In this document: positions 1-9,511 of the stretch, in pieces
Layout: every line of letters begins with the position of its first letter
Position numbering within the stretch: the first letter of the stretch is position 1
Origin: JADKCL01 sp046329055
GTDB lineage: Bacteria > Bacteroidota > Bacteroidia > J057 > JADKCL01
Reading direction: 5' to 3'
DNA length: 64,000 nt
Assembly (NCBI GenBank): GCA_046329055.1
Contig: JAXLVK010000021.1
Location: 1 to 64,000, forward strand
Position numbers and translations under genes: made by a program
The notes under the pieces: generated by a model
What the model was told of the DNA's origin: nothing
Database searches by the model: none
What the model saw: only the letters and a program-made list of their open reading frames with translations

Positions 1-187
1 TGTGAGCATAACGCCATTTTTCATTCACGAATAGCTTCAGGGTATGGGCTTCCTGGGACCACCACCAAGTATTGGGGGCAGGATCTTTGGGCTTTTTGTC
101 GGAGACGACGAGGACGGCCTGTCCCAACAGCCTGACCGACAGCAGCATTGCGATCACCATCACCATTCCGATTCTCGGGATGTGCAT
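1..187 (-). CDS. Secreted WG-repeat family protein, partial (runs off the left edge)
   Basis: Only the first 62 codons are inside the window. The start ATG at 187 is followed by a signal-peptide-like stretch (MVMVIAMLLSVRLLGQA). A segment containing Trp-Trp-Trp and ending FVNEKWRYAH follows. It lines up with the same part of the next two genes, where an acidic/aromatic patch leads to a 'ngkW' motif. I therefore read it as a further copy of the tandem family extending to 3739. The start lies 7 nt beyond the stop of the neighbour at 195. Export to periplasm or surface is inferred from the signal peptide; the function is unknown. Confidence 0.6.
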   Translation of the reverse strand, partial: MHIPRIGMVMVIAMLLSVRLLGQAVLVVSDKKPKDPAPNTWWWSQEAHTLKLFVNEKWRYAH

Positions 188-194
188 TTGGCCC

Positions 195-950
195 CTATTT
201 GGTGTCGAGACCATCTACAAACTCTCCTTTCTCGTTGATGAGGCGCTTCTGGCCACGGTAGATGACATGGGCAAGATGCTTCTTGAAATGAAAAGGTGCG
301 CCAAACTCGGGCTCAATGAGCCACAATCCATTGGACCTGAGCATCCCCCAATTGCGGTAGGATTGGCAACCGCCGAGCCCAGGCCCCACTGCGGACATGC
401 AAAATGCAGGAATTCCCAGCAGGGTATCAGGGACGAATGATTGATCACAAACAAATTGCATTCCCATTGTGATCGTTGCCTCATGCAGCCTATCCGGATG
501 CTTGCCCCCGTAAGGAATCACAAAGTTCTTGAGGAATGGCTCACAATCTATCTTACTCCCACCAAATATCCTCGCCTCCCGCCGATCTGCGCCCGCTCCC
601 GGTTCCACCACCATACTCCAAGGATCTCCATGAAAGTTGCCCATCATGATGAGAAACGGGCCGCAGCCGAAAACCTCTGTGTATTCAATCCTTGCATTTG
701 ACTTCACCCAAGCACCCGATTCGAATCTCGACAATGTATGTTGGAGGGTATCAAGGAACCATGTCCCTTCATCAACAACTGTGGGGTGACGGTCACCCTT
801 CAAGACAAGCAATTGCCCCCAACCCATTGTGGGTAGCATCGTGATCAACACGAAGGACATAGCGAGGAACAATGTTTGCGAGCAGTTTTTCATTGGTCTT
901 TTGGTTTTACCCGGAAGCATGTGGTTGTATTTTCGATACGCGGCCTTCAT
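195..950 (-). CDS. Secreted WG-repeat protein (tandem copy)
   Basis: A 251-residue exported protein. The signal peptide is best read from Met20 (ATG at 893, MKNCSQTLFLAMSFVL). The ATG at 950 overlaps the stop of the upstream gene by 4 nt, as at the other junctions of this array, so both starts are possible. The N-terminal half carries the family segment with TWFLDTLQHTL and a downstream Trp. The C-terminus holds a WG-type unit (NWGMLRSNGLWLIEPEF ... INEKGEF). WG repeats are short beta-rich units whose role is mostly unknown. The gene belongs to a minus-strand run of related genes that are probably co-transcribed. Confidence 0.7.
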   Translation of the reverse strand: MKAAYRKYNHMLPGKTKRPMKNCSQTLFLAMSFVLITMLPTMGWGQLLVLKGDRHPTVVDEGTWFLDTLQHTLSRFESGAWVKSNARIEYTEVFGCGPFLIMMGNFHGDPWSMVVEPGAGADRREARIFGGSKIDCEPFLKNFVIPYGGKHPDRLHEATITMGMQFVCDQSFVPDTLLGIPAFCMSAVGPGLGGCQSYRNWGMLRSNGLWLIEPEFGAPFHFKKHLAHVIYRGQKRLINEKGEFVDGLDTK

Positions 951-1783
951 TCCACCACCTCGCCTTTCTCATTGATCTTGGCATTCTTTCCATGATGGAT
1001 CACCTCGGCGCACCCGTCGATGAAGGTGAATGGCCGAGCGAATTCCGGTGTGATCAACCACTGCCCATCCTCGCCCATCATCCCCCAATTGTAGAGGGAT
1101 TTTCTTGGTGAATAGGTTTCCAAACCCGGAACATATTTAGGAAGGCAATAAGCCTTCTTGCCCTGTACCGTGCAAGGTGTCCACTGCGGAGATTCATGAG
1201 GCAATCCTGAGGTGAGAAGACGGTCCTTGCTGGGCAATCCAGGCCGGGCATCCACTACCACATAACTGTATTCATACCGCTTGATCCGAATACCGGCATC
1301 GATGTCCTCCCGGGTAGGAGGCACATATTCAGGAATGACGATGCGCAATGTCTGCCCAAACGGTTCCACCCTGCGAATCGTTACTGGAAGCGATTCTCCG
1401 GTCGAAAATGAATACACTTCGATGGATTCCTGGTCCGGAACATACCTCAGCAGCTTCGTTGGGGGACCGGGCGCATGCATGATGGGATGGAAATACAGCA
1501 GGTCATTGCAAGCCTTCACGTCTGCCCCATAGATGACCTCCCACTTGCCATTTCGGTAGATGGAAAATGAATGACCATATTTCTCAGGAACAAAAACTGT
1601 CCCCTCAGAGGGCGATTCCGGCCGCACTGGACCCTCGACGATCCTCAAGGTTCCCACGGCAGGCAGCAGGCTCGATGAATCACGCCGATGACTGATGTGC
1701 ATTTGTGCTTTCGTTAGGCTTGGAACAATCCCGCATACCAGCAATAAGATGAGGGGCATCCACCATTTGAAAAAGTATTTCAT
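947..1783 (-). CDS. Secreted WG-repeat protein (best preserved copy)
   Basis: A 278-residue protein with a clear signal peptide (MKYFFKWWMPLILLLVCGIV). A middle region contains 'HSFSIYRNGKWEVIYGADV', the counterpart of the Trp motif in the sister copies. A C-terminal WG-type unit (NWGMMGEDGQWLITPEF ... INEKGEVVE) ends the protein. Its ATG overlaps the stop of the upstream fragment (ATGA at 1780-1783), and its own stop overlaps the alternative start of the next gene. This indicates translational coupling and origin by tandem duplication. It is secreted; its molecular function is not recognisable. Confidence 0.75.
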   Translation of the reverse strand: MKYFFKWWMPLILLLVCGIVPSLTKAQMHISHRRDSSSLLPAVGTLRIVEGPVRPESPSEGTVFVPEKYGHSFSIYRNGKWEVIYGADVKACNDLLYFHPIMHAPGPPTKLLRYVPDQESIEVYSFSTGESLPVTIRRVEPFGQTLRIVIPEYVPPTREDIDAGIRIKRYEYSYVVVDARPGLPSKDRLLTSGLPHESPQWTPCTVQGKKAYCLPKYVPGLETYSPRKSLYNWGMMGEDGQWLITPEFARPFTFIDGCAEVIHHGKNAKINEKGEVVE

Positions 1784-2429
1784 TCCACCACCTCACCTTT
1801 CTCATTGATTTTGATGACCTTCCCGTACATTTTTACTTCTGCCATACCGTTCCGGAATTCGAAGGGTTGGTCATACTCCGGCGCGACGAGCCACTTGCCA
1901 TTGCTTCCGAGCAGTCTTTGAGTATGGATTTCCTTGCATTCGAAATCGTCATCATGTCGAAAGTCCTCGGCACGCAAATGCCTCCATCCTTGCTAAAGGC
2001 ATGCGATTAGAGCCTTTGGTCATCCGAAGTAGTCGCCGTTGTAATGCGAGAGCAATTCACCCTGCGCATTCTGAAACATCGAAAGGGCGATGGATAAAAT
2101 CCCTCCAATGAATCGGAGCAAATCATGCCATGGGCATCATGGGCCATGATCATGCCATGCTTGGCGTAGTACACATCCACCGATTCCTTCTGCCTTGCAA
2201 ACAGGAACTCGTGGCATACAGCGATCATGGTATAGGCCTCATTGTGGACGGATTTCCAGATGCTGCCGTTCCACCAATAGGCCGCCGTTCCGCCAGTAGT
2301 GAAACCAACCGCCTTCGCTTCTACCCGAGCACGGGGAACTCTGTTCCGCGCCCAGCGAGGATGGGTTGCTGCGCATGGAGGTTCCAGGTGTGAAACCGGA
2401 AAAGGCAGGAATCAACCAGGAGATCGATT
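1780..2429 (-). pseudogene. Broken WG-repeat gene copy
   Basis: The last 65 codons (1780-1977) encode a good WG-type tail (LLGSNGKWLVAPEYDQPFEF ... INEKGEVVE). The upstream part appears only as short frames: the family motif 'YWWNGSIWKSV' near 2250-2290 lies in one frame and MIAVCHEFLFARQKESVD in another, ended by stops near 2007-2030. No signal peptide can be joined in frame. I read this as a copy of the tandem family with at least two frameshifts. Sequencing error cannot be excluded. The left part of the boundary is approximate. Confidence 0.55.
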
Positions 2430-3082
2430 TCGAACAGGCCACACTCCCCTTTCTCGTTGATCTTGCTTTTTGCCATAGTAAGACACCTCTGCAACGCCGT
2501 CCACGAATGGGCCGTCGTACTCGGGAGAGATGAGCCATCGGCCGTTGGTGCCGAGGATGCCCCAATTCCTTCAGGACTTCGCAACCAAGGGGGTTGAATT
2601 GCTGTCCAAGATCATTGCGGTACGCAGTAGCCATATTGGTTTCCCCGGGAATCGATCCGGGATTCCCCACAACTACGGTTCCAAGTGAACACGCATGATC
2701 CCATGGACATCACATAAAAATCTCGGAAGCGTAACTTCTCCAAACCATCGCGAATCATGACAAACAACCTCCGAAATATCCAAGAGGTAATAGCTGATCA
2801 AAAGCCCCTCCTGGCTCACGACTTCCGTGCGGTAATTCACCCTCAACAGCACAAAATCGCCACAAACATCGATCCCTGTACACTTCTCATCGGAATACAA
2901 TTTCAATTGCCGTGGACGCAATGCCATGCCTCCCGGTCATTGTAGTCCAGGAACCAGTCCTTCCTCCGGGTTTGCGGGAAGTTCGGCTGTCCATAGAGAC
3001 CGGATTTGGCCACCCCATTGCAGGCGAGAGCAAGACCATCCCCAGAATCCAAAGGAGCAGCTGTGCCCTCAAGAACCTTCAT
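2430..3082 (-). pseudogene. Broken WG-repeat gene copy
   Basis: The start ATG at 3082 overlaps the stop of the upstream copy, as in the intact pair. The signal peptide (RAQLLLWILGMVLLSPAMGW) is in a different frame from that ATG. The body then passes through a third frame (GLYGQPNFPQTRRKDWFLD) and a fourth piece (2673-2927, KLYSDEKCTGIDVCGDFVLL). The WG unit (WGILGTNGRWLISPEYD) is visible around 2460-2560, again shifted. At least three indels separate these pieces. The family assignment rests on the shared order of motifs; the 3' boundary is approximate. Confidence 0.5.
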
Positions 3083-3739
3083 TCCACCACCTCCCCTTTC
3101 AGGTTGATGACCCGTTTCTCTCCGTAATAGGTCCTGCAACGAGTCCATCTTCAAAATAGAAGGGGCCATCATAAATAGGGGGAATGACCCAAGCACCCTC
3201 AGAATTCACCATTCCCCAAGTTATGCCAATTGGAAAATCGGATGTTGCTCAGGGCAGGATTGTATTGCGGCAAGACATCAAATGTCTCGTTCCCTTCCTT
3301 GTCATGCGACCACTCCGAATTTTTAAATGGTGCATGCCTTCCTTGAAACATGAATGGATAATACGAAGAAGATTGTCCCCGGTTACAGTGACCGCAAAGA
3401 AGTCTCGGAAATTGGACATCGAGCGAAGACCTTGCCATTGTTGGCGACCATGCAGGCATCGGATAAGGATGTCTTTCCAGTGATCGTAGCCAGCGTATGG
3501 TTGTCCCTGATGGGGATGGCTCAAGCCTTGATGGAGGAAGGGAGGACGGTCATCGCCTGCGAGCAAGCGGTTCCATTTCTCCCCATCAAAATGCCAAACC
3601 TTTCCCACAGAGTCGGGATTGAAATACCAGGTATCTCGGGCAGGATGCCTTGGAGGTCGCTTCTGCACGGCGACATCCACCTGAGCAGGGAGGTATGCAG
3701 CGAATAGAATTGAAGAAGCAGGATCGTCAGGTATCGCAT
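3079..3739 (-). pseudogene. Broken WG-repeat gene copy (most upstream)
   Basis: A signal-peptide-like start (MRYLTILLLQFYS, ATG at 3739) switches frame near 3700. The new frame contains 'TWYFNPDSVGKVWHFDGEKW', the direct counterpart of the 'PEKYGHSFSIYRNGKW' motif in the intact copy at 947. The C-terminal WG unit (WVIPPIYDGPFYFEDG) is again out of frame near 3130-3200. The ending matches the GEVVE-stop junction, overlapping the next copy's ATG. It is the first gene of the array and lies directly after the broken dehalogenase gene. Confidence 0.5.
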
Positions 3740-3748
3740 TCGGGAAAT

Positions 3749-4454
3749 TTACACAATCCCCATCAAAATCCGCCAATTCCGCGAGGCTGCCCACTTCAAC
3801 ATCAGGCTGTGCATCGCTGAGTGGCGTAGCACTGAGCCTTCCTTGCCGCGGCGGCGGTTCACCCAGACGGTGGAGTAGCCGAGTGCGTGCAGGTGCGGTA
3901 TGTCGCCGTGCGAGCTCTGCGCTACATGCAGGATGCGCTCCCTCGGCTTAACCCCCAGCCGCTCCGGCGCGGCGAGGAAGTGGGCATGGCCCGGCTTGTA
4001 GCTTCTTAGTTGTTCGGCCGTCACCATATCCGCGAACTCCACTTGCAGCCACCTCCGGCTATGCGCGATCAGACCATCGTCGATGTTGCTGGGGATGCAG
4101 AGGCGTTACCGGGTCGCCAACCGCCCGCAGCGCCTCGACGGTGACAGGAAGAGCACCGGGCTTTTCCTGCTCCGCACCAGCAATTCACGCGCATCTGCAT
4201 CAAGGCGATCCCGCGTGCTGCAGAAGCCATCCATGCAGAGTCTCAGCACCTCGTAGCGGTCTTGAGAAGCTGCCATGCTCCGCCTCCGGCTCGACCGCCG
4301 CGTACCGTACCGGCCTCAGCACTTGCTCCGGGGAATCCTGCACACCATTTGCCCGCAGCCAAGGCATCAATCCGCCAAGGATTCCATTCTCCCAATCGAT
4401 CAGGGTGCCGTAGCAGTCAAAGGTGAGGGCGTCGTAGTCTTTCCAGTTCAACAT
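3749..4454 (-). pseudogene. Type II (L-2-)haloacid dehalogenase-like HAD hydrolase, frameshifted
   Basis: The start ATG at 4454 gives MLNWKDYDALTFDCYGTLID, containing the HAD nucleophile motif (DxYGTL). A second frame (3749-4042) contains YKPGHAHF and ILHVAQSSHGDIPHLHALG, followed by VWVNRR. These are characteristic of type II haloacid dehalogenases, which hydrolyse 2-haloacids; many family members act on other small substrates. The halves are separated by a frameshift near 4050-4200, and another probably lies near 3830, where the usual C-terminal 'DVEVGSLAELA' is in a third frame. Either an inactive gene or two consensus indels. Confidence 0.6.
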
Positions 4455-4621
4455 GGAAGCAATTTTGAATGAATAATTGATAATTAACAATGAACAATGA
4501 GGCACCCGTGCTGAGTATCTTGAAGCGTCGGGGCAACTTGGCCATCCACAAGGCCGACTCTTGTTGGATTTCTTATTTCCCATTTGCAACCACCGCTTCC
4601 CTATCTTCGAATACCAAGGCA

Positions 4622-5455
4622 ATGCCCGGAACATCATTGAAAGCCGCTGCCCCCAACAATTGGCCGATTTTAGGATGGATCGCTTGGATCTTCATCCTTG
4701 CTATCCTGTTTGCTCTCGTAGGCTGCGGTCAGGAGACAGCGCAGGAACCCGCTTCATCAACTACTACTGCTCCTGCCAAATCCGAACCACCCACCGTACA
4801 GGACGCCCCATCTGCCCGAGCCGATTCACCTCCCCTGCCAACCCCACCCCAACGAGATTCCATTTCCTATCTGTCATTCAAGGATCTGTCCACTGTTTAC
4901 AACTACAGGATCATCGACCGGCGCATCGGCATGAAGGCTGCAGGGTACCGCGACAGCGTGGTCAGGGTCATCAAAATCCTGGACAAGAAGGATTCCTTGA
5001 TCCAGAGAATTTACCCGGAAATGCAGATGCTGCCTTTGAGCTTCGGCAAAGACCATGATCCGCCCCTCAGCCTATCGCGCTCCTTTGTCACAGGCAAGAA
5101 TCAGAACAAGCTTATCTATGACGACTATTACGGGGAGATTGTCGTCGCCGACCTCAATTTTGACGGCTTGGAAGACTTTGGGACTCCTGTGGATTGTGGT
5201 GCCGACAATGGCCCACATTATGCGTTCTACATCCAAGACCGGCCTTTCCACTTCAAATTCAATCGCTACCTGACGGACAAGGTGGTATGGTTCCCCAGCG
5301 AATTCAATGACTCGCTCAAGAGATTCACCACTGTGGTTCCATGCATGGTCAGTTTAGTTGGACGCACCACCTTCCATTTCGACTCAATCTCCAACAAATG
5401 GAAGAAAATCAGCCACCATTTCATCGATTACCAAACGGGAAAACGCATGCGGTAA
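4622..5455 (+). CDS. Lipoprotein of the XAC2610-like type
   Basis: From the ATG at 4622 the protein is 277 residues. It has a hydrophobic segment and a lipobox (FALVGC), then a Pro/Ser/Thr-rich linker. A soluble domain follows with IVVADLNFDGLEDFG, a Ca-binding-like D-x-N-x-D loop seen in FG-GAP and XAC2610-type proteins. The longer open frame starting at 4490 would bury the lipobox behind 44 extra residues, so I chose 4622. Likely anchored to the outer membrane or periplasmic face. It is convergent with the next gene, 17 nt away. No enzymatic motif is visible. Confidence 0.65.
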   Translation: MPGTSLKAAAPNNWPILGWIAWIFILAILFALVGCGQETAQEPASSTTTAPAKSEPPTVQDAPSARADSPPLPTPPQRDSISYLSFKDLSTVYNYRIIDRRIGMKAAGYRDSVVRVIKILDKKDSLIQRIYPEMQMLPLSFGKDHDPPLSLSRSFVTGKNQNKLIYDDYYGEIVVADLNFDGLEDFGTPVDCGADNGPHYAFYIQDRPFHFKFNRYLTDKVVWFPSEFNDSLKRFTTVVPCMVSLVGRTTFHFDSISNKWKKISHHFIDYQTGKRMR

Positions 5456-5472
5456 GAAGAGAGGATGAGGCA

Positions 5473-6583
5473 CTATTTGCGAGTCATCATCGCAGTATTC
5501 CGCACGCCCAACAAAAAATAGGGTCTGTCAGATTTCTTGAGTTTCATCACGACCCAATAGGGCTTGTCCAAGTGGAGGATTTTCGGCTTTGGCTTCATCT
5601 TGATGCCACCTTTGGGATCACGGAGGATCGCCTCGTTTTCAAGTTTCACGCCCTTTTCATCCATCTTGAACCGGACCCGTTCCTTCATGAATTCGAGCAT
5701 CCAGGGCTGTCCGCCTGCGGTAAAATTAAGTGGGTCTCCATTCAGGTAATCCCGTTCAAAGTCCAAATTCAGCACCGGGGCAGCGAATTGATCATCTTCG
5801 TTCATCGGATCTCCCCATGCTTTTGCGTGATAACGCACCTCAGCGAGGGCTTCTGAGGGATCGTCCATAGAAAATCCCTTTGCAAGGAACAGCTCGTCTA
5901 TTGGTGACTCCACCACCACCCGCAAAAGGAACCTGTTGTCGTTTTCATAATGCAAGATTCTGACATTGCCACGCTGGCGAACGTCCGCCGCTCCGAATCC
6001 TGCCACGCGCTTGTGGTCGAAATAGATTTCCCCGCGATCAAAGGGAACACCATAGACAAATTGTTTGTGGAGGTAGGCGTAAATCACCGTCTCGCCGCTA
6101 TCGACCGGTAGCTTATTGAGCTGGGAGCTATTGTTCGGGAATCGATCCCTCAGTTCATCGTTCATCGAAGGCGCTCGGACCTTTGCCACTGAATACATAG
6201 TAGCTCTCTGCATCCAAATCAGCTTTTGAGAACCGGGATTGTCTGAAAGTGGAAATCAATCGTTTGCTCGAAGGGCTACCACCAGCAGGTTGGATGTTGG
6301 GTCCCACGACATTGGTTCCCATCTCCTTCCAAGCCAAGTCCATCGCTGCCGCCCAGACATAGTTTCCTTTGAAATCCCCTGCAAGTCTGGCTTCAGGGTC
6401 CATGGAAGGGAGCTCATGTGCAGGGGACTTATCTCCATCCACCGGTACATTCGATCGATCTTCCTCTGGGCTTAAGTCAGGTTTCGACGTTGCAGCCGTA
6501 TCTCCAGATTTGGACGAATCTGAACAAGACCACGTGCTCAAACAAACTAGGAGCAATACGAAAACGAATCCTGCATTTCTCAT
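5473..6583 (-). pseudogene. Conserved lipoprotein of unknown function, split by one frameshift
   Basis: The first frame starts at the ATG at 6583 with a lipoprotein signal (LLLVCLSTWSC). It reads an acidic linker and then YVWAAAMDLAWKEMG ... SYYVFSGKGPSAFDE, where it stops. The second frame (from about 6165 to 5473) continues with ELRDRFPNNS, ETVIYAYLHKQF, VAGFGA and ends WVVMKLKKSDRPYFLLGV. A one-base change near 6165-6170 joins them into about 365 residues. The ending (FLLGVRNTAMM) recalls the C-termini of serpin-like domains, but no reactive-centre loop is recognisable, so I leave it unassigned. Confidence 0.55.
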
Positions 6584-6664
6584 GGTTGTCCTTTTTGGGT
6601 TCCGCCATTGGGATGGAAGCAGCTCGAAGCTAATCAATCTTGGCCAAAATTCGCATCTTGCACC

Positions 6665-7291
6665 ATGACCAACAAGACACGTGCGTGGATCGCGATCGCT
6701 TTCAGCGGGCTTTGGGCCTTGCTGACGGCGGCCAATTACTTCGAATGGGTGCATTTCACGGGCTTCTTGGGCAATCCCCGGTTCCTTGGGACACTCTGCA
6801 TGATGGGGCACCTCGGGCTCTATGAAAAGACGGGCAGCATCCGACAATCGGTCGTGGGCATCTTCCTGTGGATTCCGATCATCGCCCTCGGAGCATCGAT
6901 GTTGTTCAGGATCATGCATTGGCCGTATGGAGGGGAGATTTTCATGGCGGGCATCGGCTCGATCGTGCTGCTGTACTGTGTGCATTTTGTCCTAAAACCT
7001 GTGCGGCGCATCCAGGACATCCTCCGGCTCTGCGTGGTCTTGGTGGCCGCGACCTATTTCTTGCTGATGTCCATATTTCTCATCGATACCTGGTTCTACC
7101 TCTGGGCGGTCATTGGAATCATGACATTGACCACGCTGGAGTACGTCCTGAACAGCGGCAATCATCCACAGGTCGCGCCGGAGGGGATGATGCTGGATGA
7201 GCGTCCTATTGGCGGCAGTGGCAATGGTTCGACCTCCGGAGAGTCACCAAGGGACGAACTCAGCGATCAGAATCTTGAGCTGTTTGAATAG
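6665..7291 (+). CDS. Polytopic membrane protein, unknown function
   Basis: A 208-residue protein from the ATG at 6665. About six hydrophobic segments are followed by a polar C-terminal tail rich in Gly/Ser/Glu. A 'MLFRIMHWPYGGEIFMAG' segment is reminiscent of the 'K-I-x-HWP' motif found in many Bacteroidota membrane proteins, including the N-terminus of GldL. The similarity is too short to assign gliding or T9SS motor function. It is divergent from the lipoprotein gene at 5473-6583, with 81 nt between the starts. Confidence 0.65.
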   Translation: MTNKTRAWIAIAFSGLWALLTAANYFEWVHFTGFLGNPRFLGTLCMMGHLGLYEKTGSIRQSVVGIFLWIPIIALGASMLFRIMHWPYGGEIFMAGIGSIVLLYCVHFVLKPVRRIQDILRLCVVLVAATYFLLMSIFLIDTWFYLWAVIGIMTLTTLEYVLNSGNHPQVAPEGMMLDERPIGGSGNGSTSGESPRDELSDQNLELFE

Positions 7292-7307
7292 GGATTTTGT
7301 TGGGAGG

Positions 7308-7385
7308 ATCCTCCGCGCTACGTCATTCTGAGGATCCTCCGCGCTACGTCATTCTGAGCATCCTCCGCGCTACGTCATTCTGAGG
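7308..7385. repeat. Three tandem 26-bp units
   Basis: A unit reading atcctccgcgctacgtcatt plus six more bases occurs three times with a period of 26 at 7308, 7334 and 7360. The last unit merges into the left arm of the inverted repeat starting at 7372. Non-coding. Confidence 0.85.
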
Positions 7386-7497
7386 CCGAGAAACGGCCGA
7401 AGAATCTAGCAGGTCTTGTAGCCACAATGGTAAGACACACCGCTGACCAGCGTGGGGTGCTAGATCCTTCGGCCCGTACCGGGCCTCAGGATGACGT
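7372..7497. repeat. Inverted-repeat element, 40-bp imperfect arms
   Basis: The left arm is 7372-7411 and the right arm 7458-7497. They are near-complementary (acgtcattctgaggcc ... versus its reverse complement ggcctcaggatgacgt), around a 46-nt centre. An element of the same plan and closely related arms lies at 53106-53231. No open reading frame. It could be a dispersed REP/MITE-like element or an RNA hairpin. Confidence 0.8.
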
Positions 7498-7536
7498 GGG
7501 GGAAAAAGGCCTCAGGATCAGGTGCGTGAATACGGG

Positions 7537-7740
7537 CCTCCCCGATTCTATCGGGACCCCGCAAGCGAGGGCGCAGCAGGCAGGATGACGTGTGGGAAAA
7601 AGGCCTCCCCGATTCTATCGGGACCCCGCAAGCGAGGGCGCAGCAGGCTGGATGACGTGCGTGAAAACGGGCCTCCCCGATTCCATCAGGCCCCTGCAAG
7701 CGAGGGCGCTGCAGGCAGGATCAGGTGCGGGAAAACGGCG
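7537..7740. repeat. About three tandem 67-68-bp units
   Basis: A unit starting cctccccgattctatcggga occurs at 7537, 7604 and 7672. Each unit ends in a 'ggatgacgtg'-like segment shared with the arms of the neighbouring inverted repeat. The third unit is more diverged. The array sits between the membrane protein gene and the UPF0158 gene. Open frames through it are repeat artefacts. Confidence 0.85.
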
Positions 7741-7749
7741 ATCCCCTAC

Positions 7750-8223
7750 CTAGCTCGCTGCCTCGACTTCCTCTGGGTAGCCGTTTTCGGCGCGGTAGGC
7801 CTCGATTTGCCGCATGACCCAGGGTTGCCATGCGGATTCCTTGAAGGCGAACCACTTTTGGAGCCATTCGTCTTGACTGTTGAGGGCGGCGCGGAATGCG
7901 GCGAAGGGCTTGCTTGCTCCGAGGGCGGTCGCCAGGGACAGCCGCAAGGGGTTGAGGGTCACCGTCTGCACGAAGCCTTCCATCACTCGGATTTCGTCGC
8001 GTTGCCGCATCCCATTGATCTGAATCCACTTGGTCGTGGACTCCTCGTACTTGGCGCGGCGCTTGTCACCCAGGTTTTGGATGTACTTCTCAGGGTCTTG
8101 GCGTGTCTCCTCAAAATCAGGCCAATAGGCGATTTCCCCGGTCTCGGGGTGGATATAGACGCGGCTGTCGCCATCGAGGTGCGTGGCGATCTCCTTGATC
8201 TGAGCTTTCGTGAATGTCAGCAT
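7750..8223 (-). CDS. UPF0158 family protein
   Basis: 157 residues from the ATG at 8223 (MLTFTKAQIKEIATHLDGD). The N-terminal pattern 'I-a-x-x-L-d-x-d-x-x-v-y-i-x-p-e-T-G-E-i' and a Trp/Arg/Glu-rich helical C-terminus fit the UPF0158 family, small cytosolic proteins of unknown function. The length fits the family. The longer frame to 8250 adds nine residues with no support. Divergent from the bestrophin-like gene, 159 nt between starts. Confidence 0.75.
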   Translation of the reverse strand: MLTFTKAQIKEIATHLDGDSRVYIHPETGEIAYWPDFEETRQDPEKYIQNLGDKRRAKYEESTTKWIQINGMRQRDEIRVMEGFVQTVTLNPLRLSLATALGASKPFAAFRAALNSQDEWLQKWFAFKESAWQPWVMRQIEAYRAENGYPEEVEAAS

Positions 8224-8382
8224 TCCTGTGGGCCGCTGGGCGGCAATCAAATTTGGGCGAAGATCGGAAAATCTTTGGGACTGTCGCTGTGAGCGGCAAA
8301 AACGGAATTCCGAGATTCTTCCTATTTTCCCACACCAATTGAAAAGGTGTCACCCACCAAGCGTTGATCCAAGGCTGTTTTT

Positions 8383-9389
8383 ATGCATACTGGAAACAAG
8401 TATTCTGCTTTCGAGATATTCCTGTGGACGCTGAAGCCCACGGCCATCATCGTCCTGATCTGCTCGATCCCGACGACATTGTACCATTTCGACATCACTT
8501 TCGAGTACATTCCCTGGCAGCCGATCGCCTTGTTGGGCACGGCGCTGTCCTTCATTGTCGGGTTCAAGAACAATGCGAGCTATGGCAGGATATGGGAGGC
8601 GCGACAAATCTACGGGGCCATCGTGAATGACAGCAGGAGCTTTGGCTACACGGTCCGGGATGCCTTGGGACTCAAGCACTCTGGCGCCGTGCAGCGACTG
8701 TTCTACAGGCACTTTGCCTGGCTCACTGCGATGCGGTTTCAACTCAGAGAGCCGCGGGCCTGGGAAAACATGAACCGGAGCAACAACCGCCGCTACCGCA
8801 ATAGCCACTACAGCGTCCCGGAATGGGGTTCCAAGCTGGAGGTGGAGCTGGAAAATACCTGAATGGCGAGGAGCTGCAATATGTCCTCTCCAAGAAAAAC
8901 CGCGCCACGCAATTGATGGCATTGCAATCCAAGGCACTCGCCAAAATGCGCGCCGATGGCACGATCAACGACTTCCAATGGGAGAGCCTGCAGGCATTCC
9001 TCGTGCGCCTGACGGAGAGCCAAGGCAAGGCGGAGCGGATCAAAAACTTTCCCTACCCGCGCAATTTCGCCTCGGTGACCACCTACCTCATGCTCATTTT
9101 CGTGGTGCTGCTGCCCTTTGGCTTGCTGAAGGAATTCAATGCCCTGGGCGAGGGAACGAGCTTTGAGGGATATTCCATCTGGCTGAACATCCCCGTTTGC
9201 TCCATCGTGGCATGGGTGTTTTTCACGCTGGACGAGGTGGGCGAGAGCTCGGTGAACCCCTTCGAGGGCAATGCCAACGACGTGCCCATCACACAGATCA
9301 GCCGCACGATCGAGATCGACATGCGAGACATGCTGGATGAGACGGACCTGCCCGCGCCGATCACCCCGAAGAACAATATTGTGTTGTAG
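8383..9389 (+). pseudogene. Bestrophin-like (UPF0187) membrane channel, split by a frameshift
   Basis: The first frame (8383-8862) begins MHTGNKYSAFEIFLWTLK. It contains the bestrophin hallmark GFKNNASYGRIWEAR, which lines the pore region of this anion-channel family. The second frame (to 9389) supplies RIKNFPYPRNFASVTTYL, the second pair of membrane segments and the conserved 'NPFEGNANDVPI' stretch near the C-terminus. The frames would join near 8850 by a one-base change, giving about 335 residues, the usual size. Because the whole protein is otherwise well conserved, a consensus error is as likely as real inactivation. Confidence 0.8.
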
Positions 9390-9511
9390 GGGGCTGCCTC
9401 GAAATTCTCCTTGCATCACAATCCATTTTCTTCTATCTTAGTCCTGTAGGTAAGAAGAAGGCCTCCTTGTGAGGCATTTCCCGCTGGGTTCACTTCTTCA
9501 ATAGAGACGAC

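Noticed and set aside
5473..6583. Serpin
   Set aside because: The C-terminal ending is only loosely similar, and neither a reactive-centre loop nor the usual serpin strand motifs can be found.
7308..7740. CRISPR array
   Set aside because: The units are contiguous tandem repeats of 26 and ~67 bp without unique spacers, and no cas genes are present.
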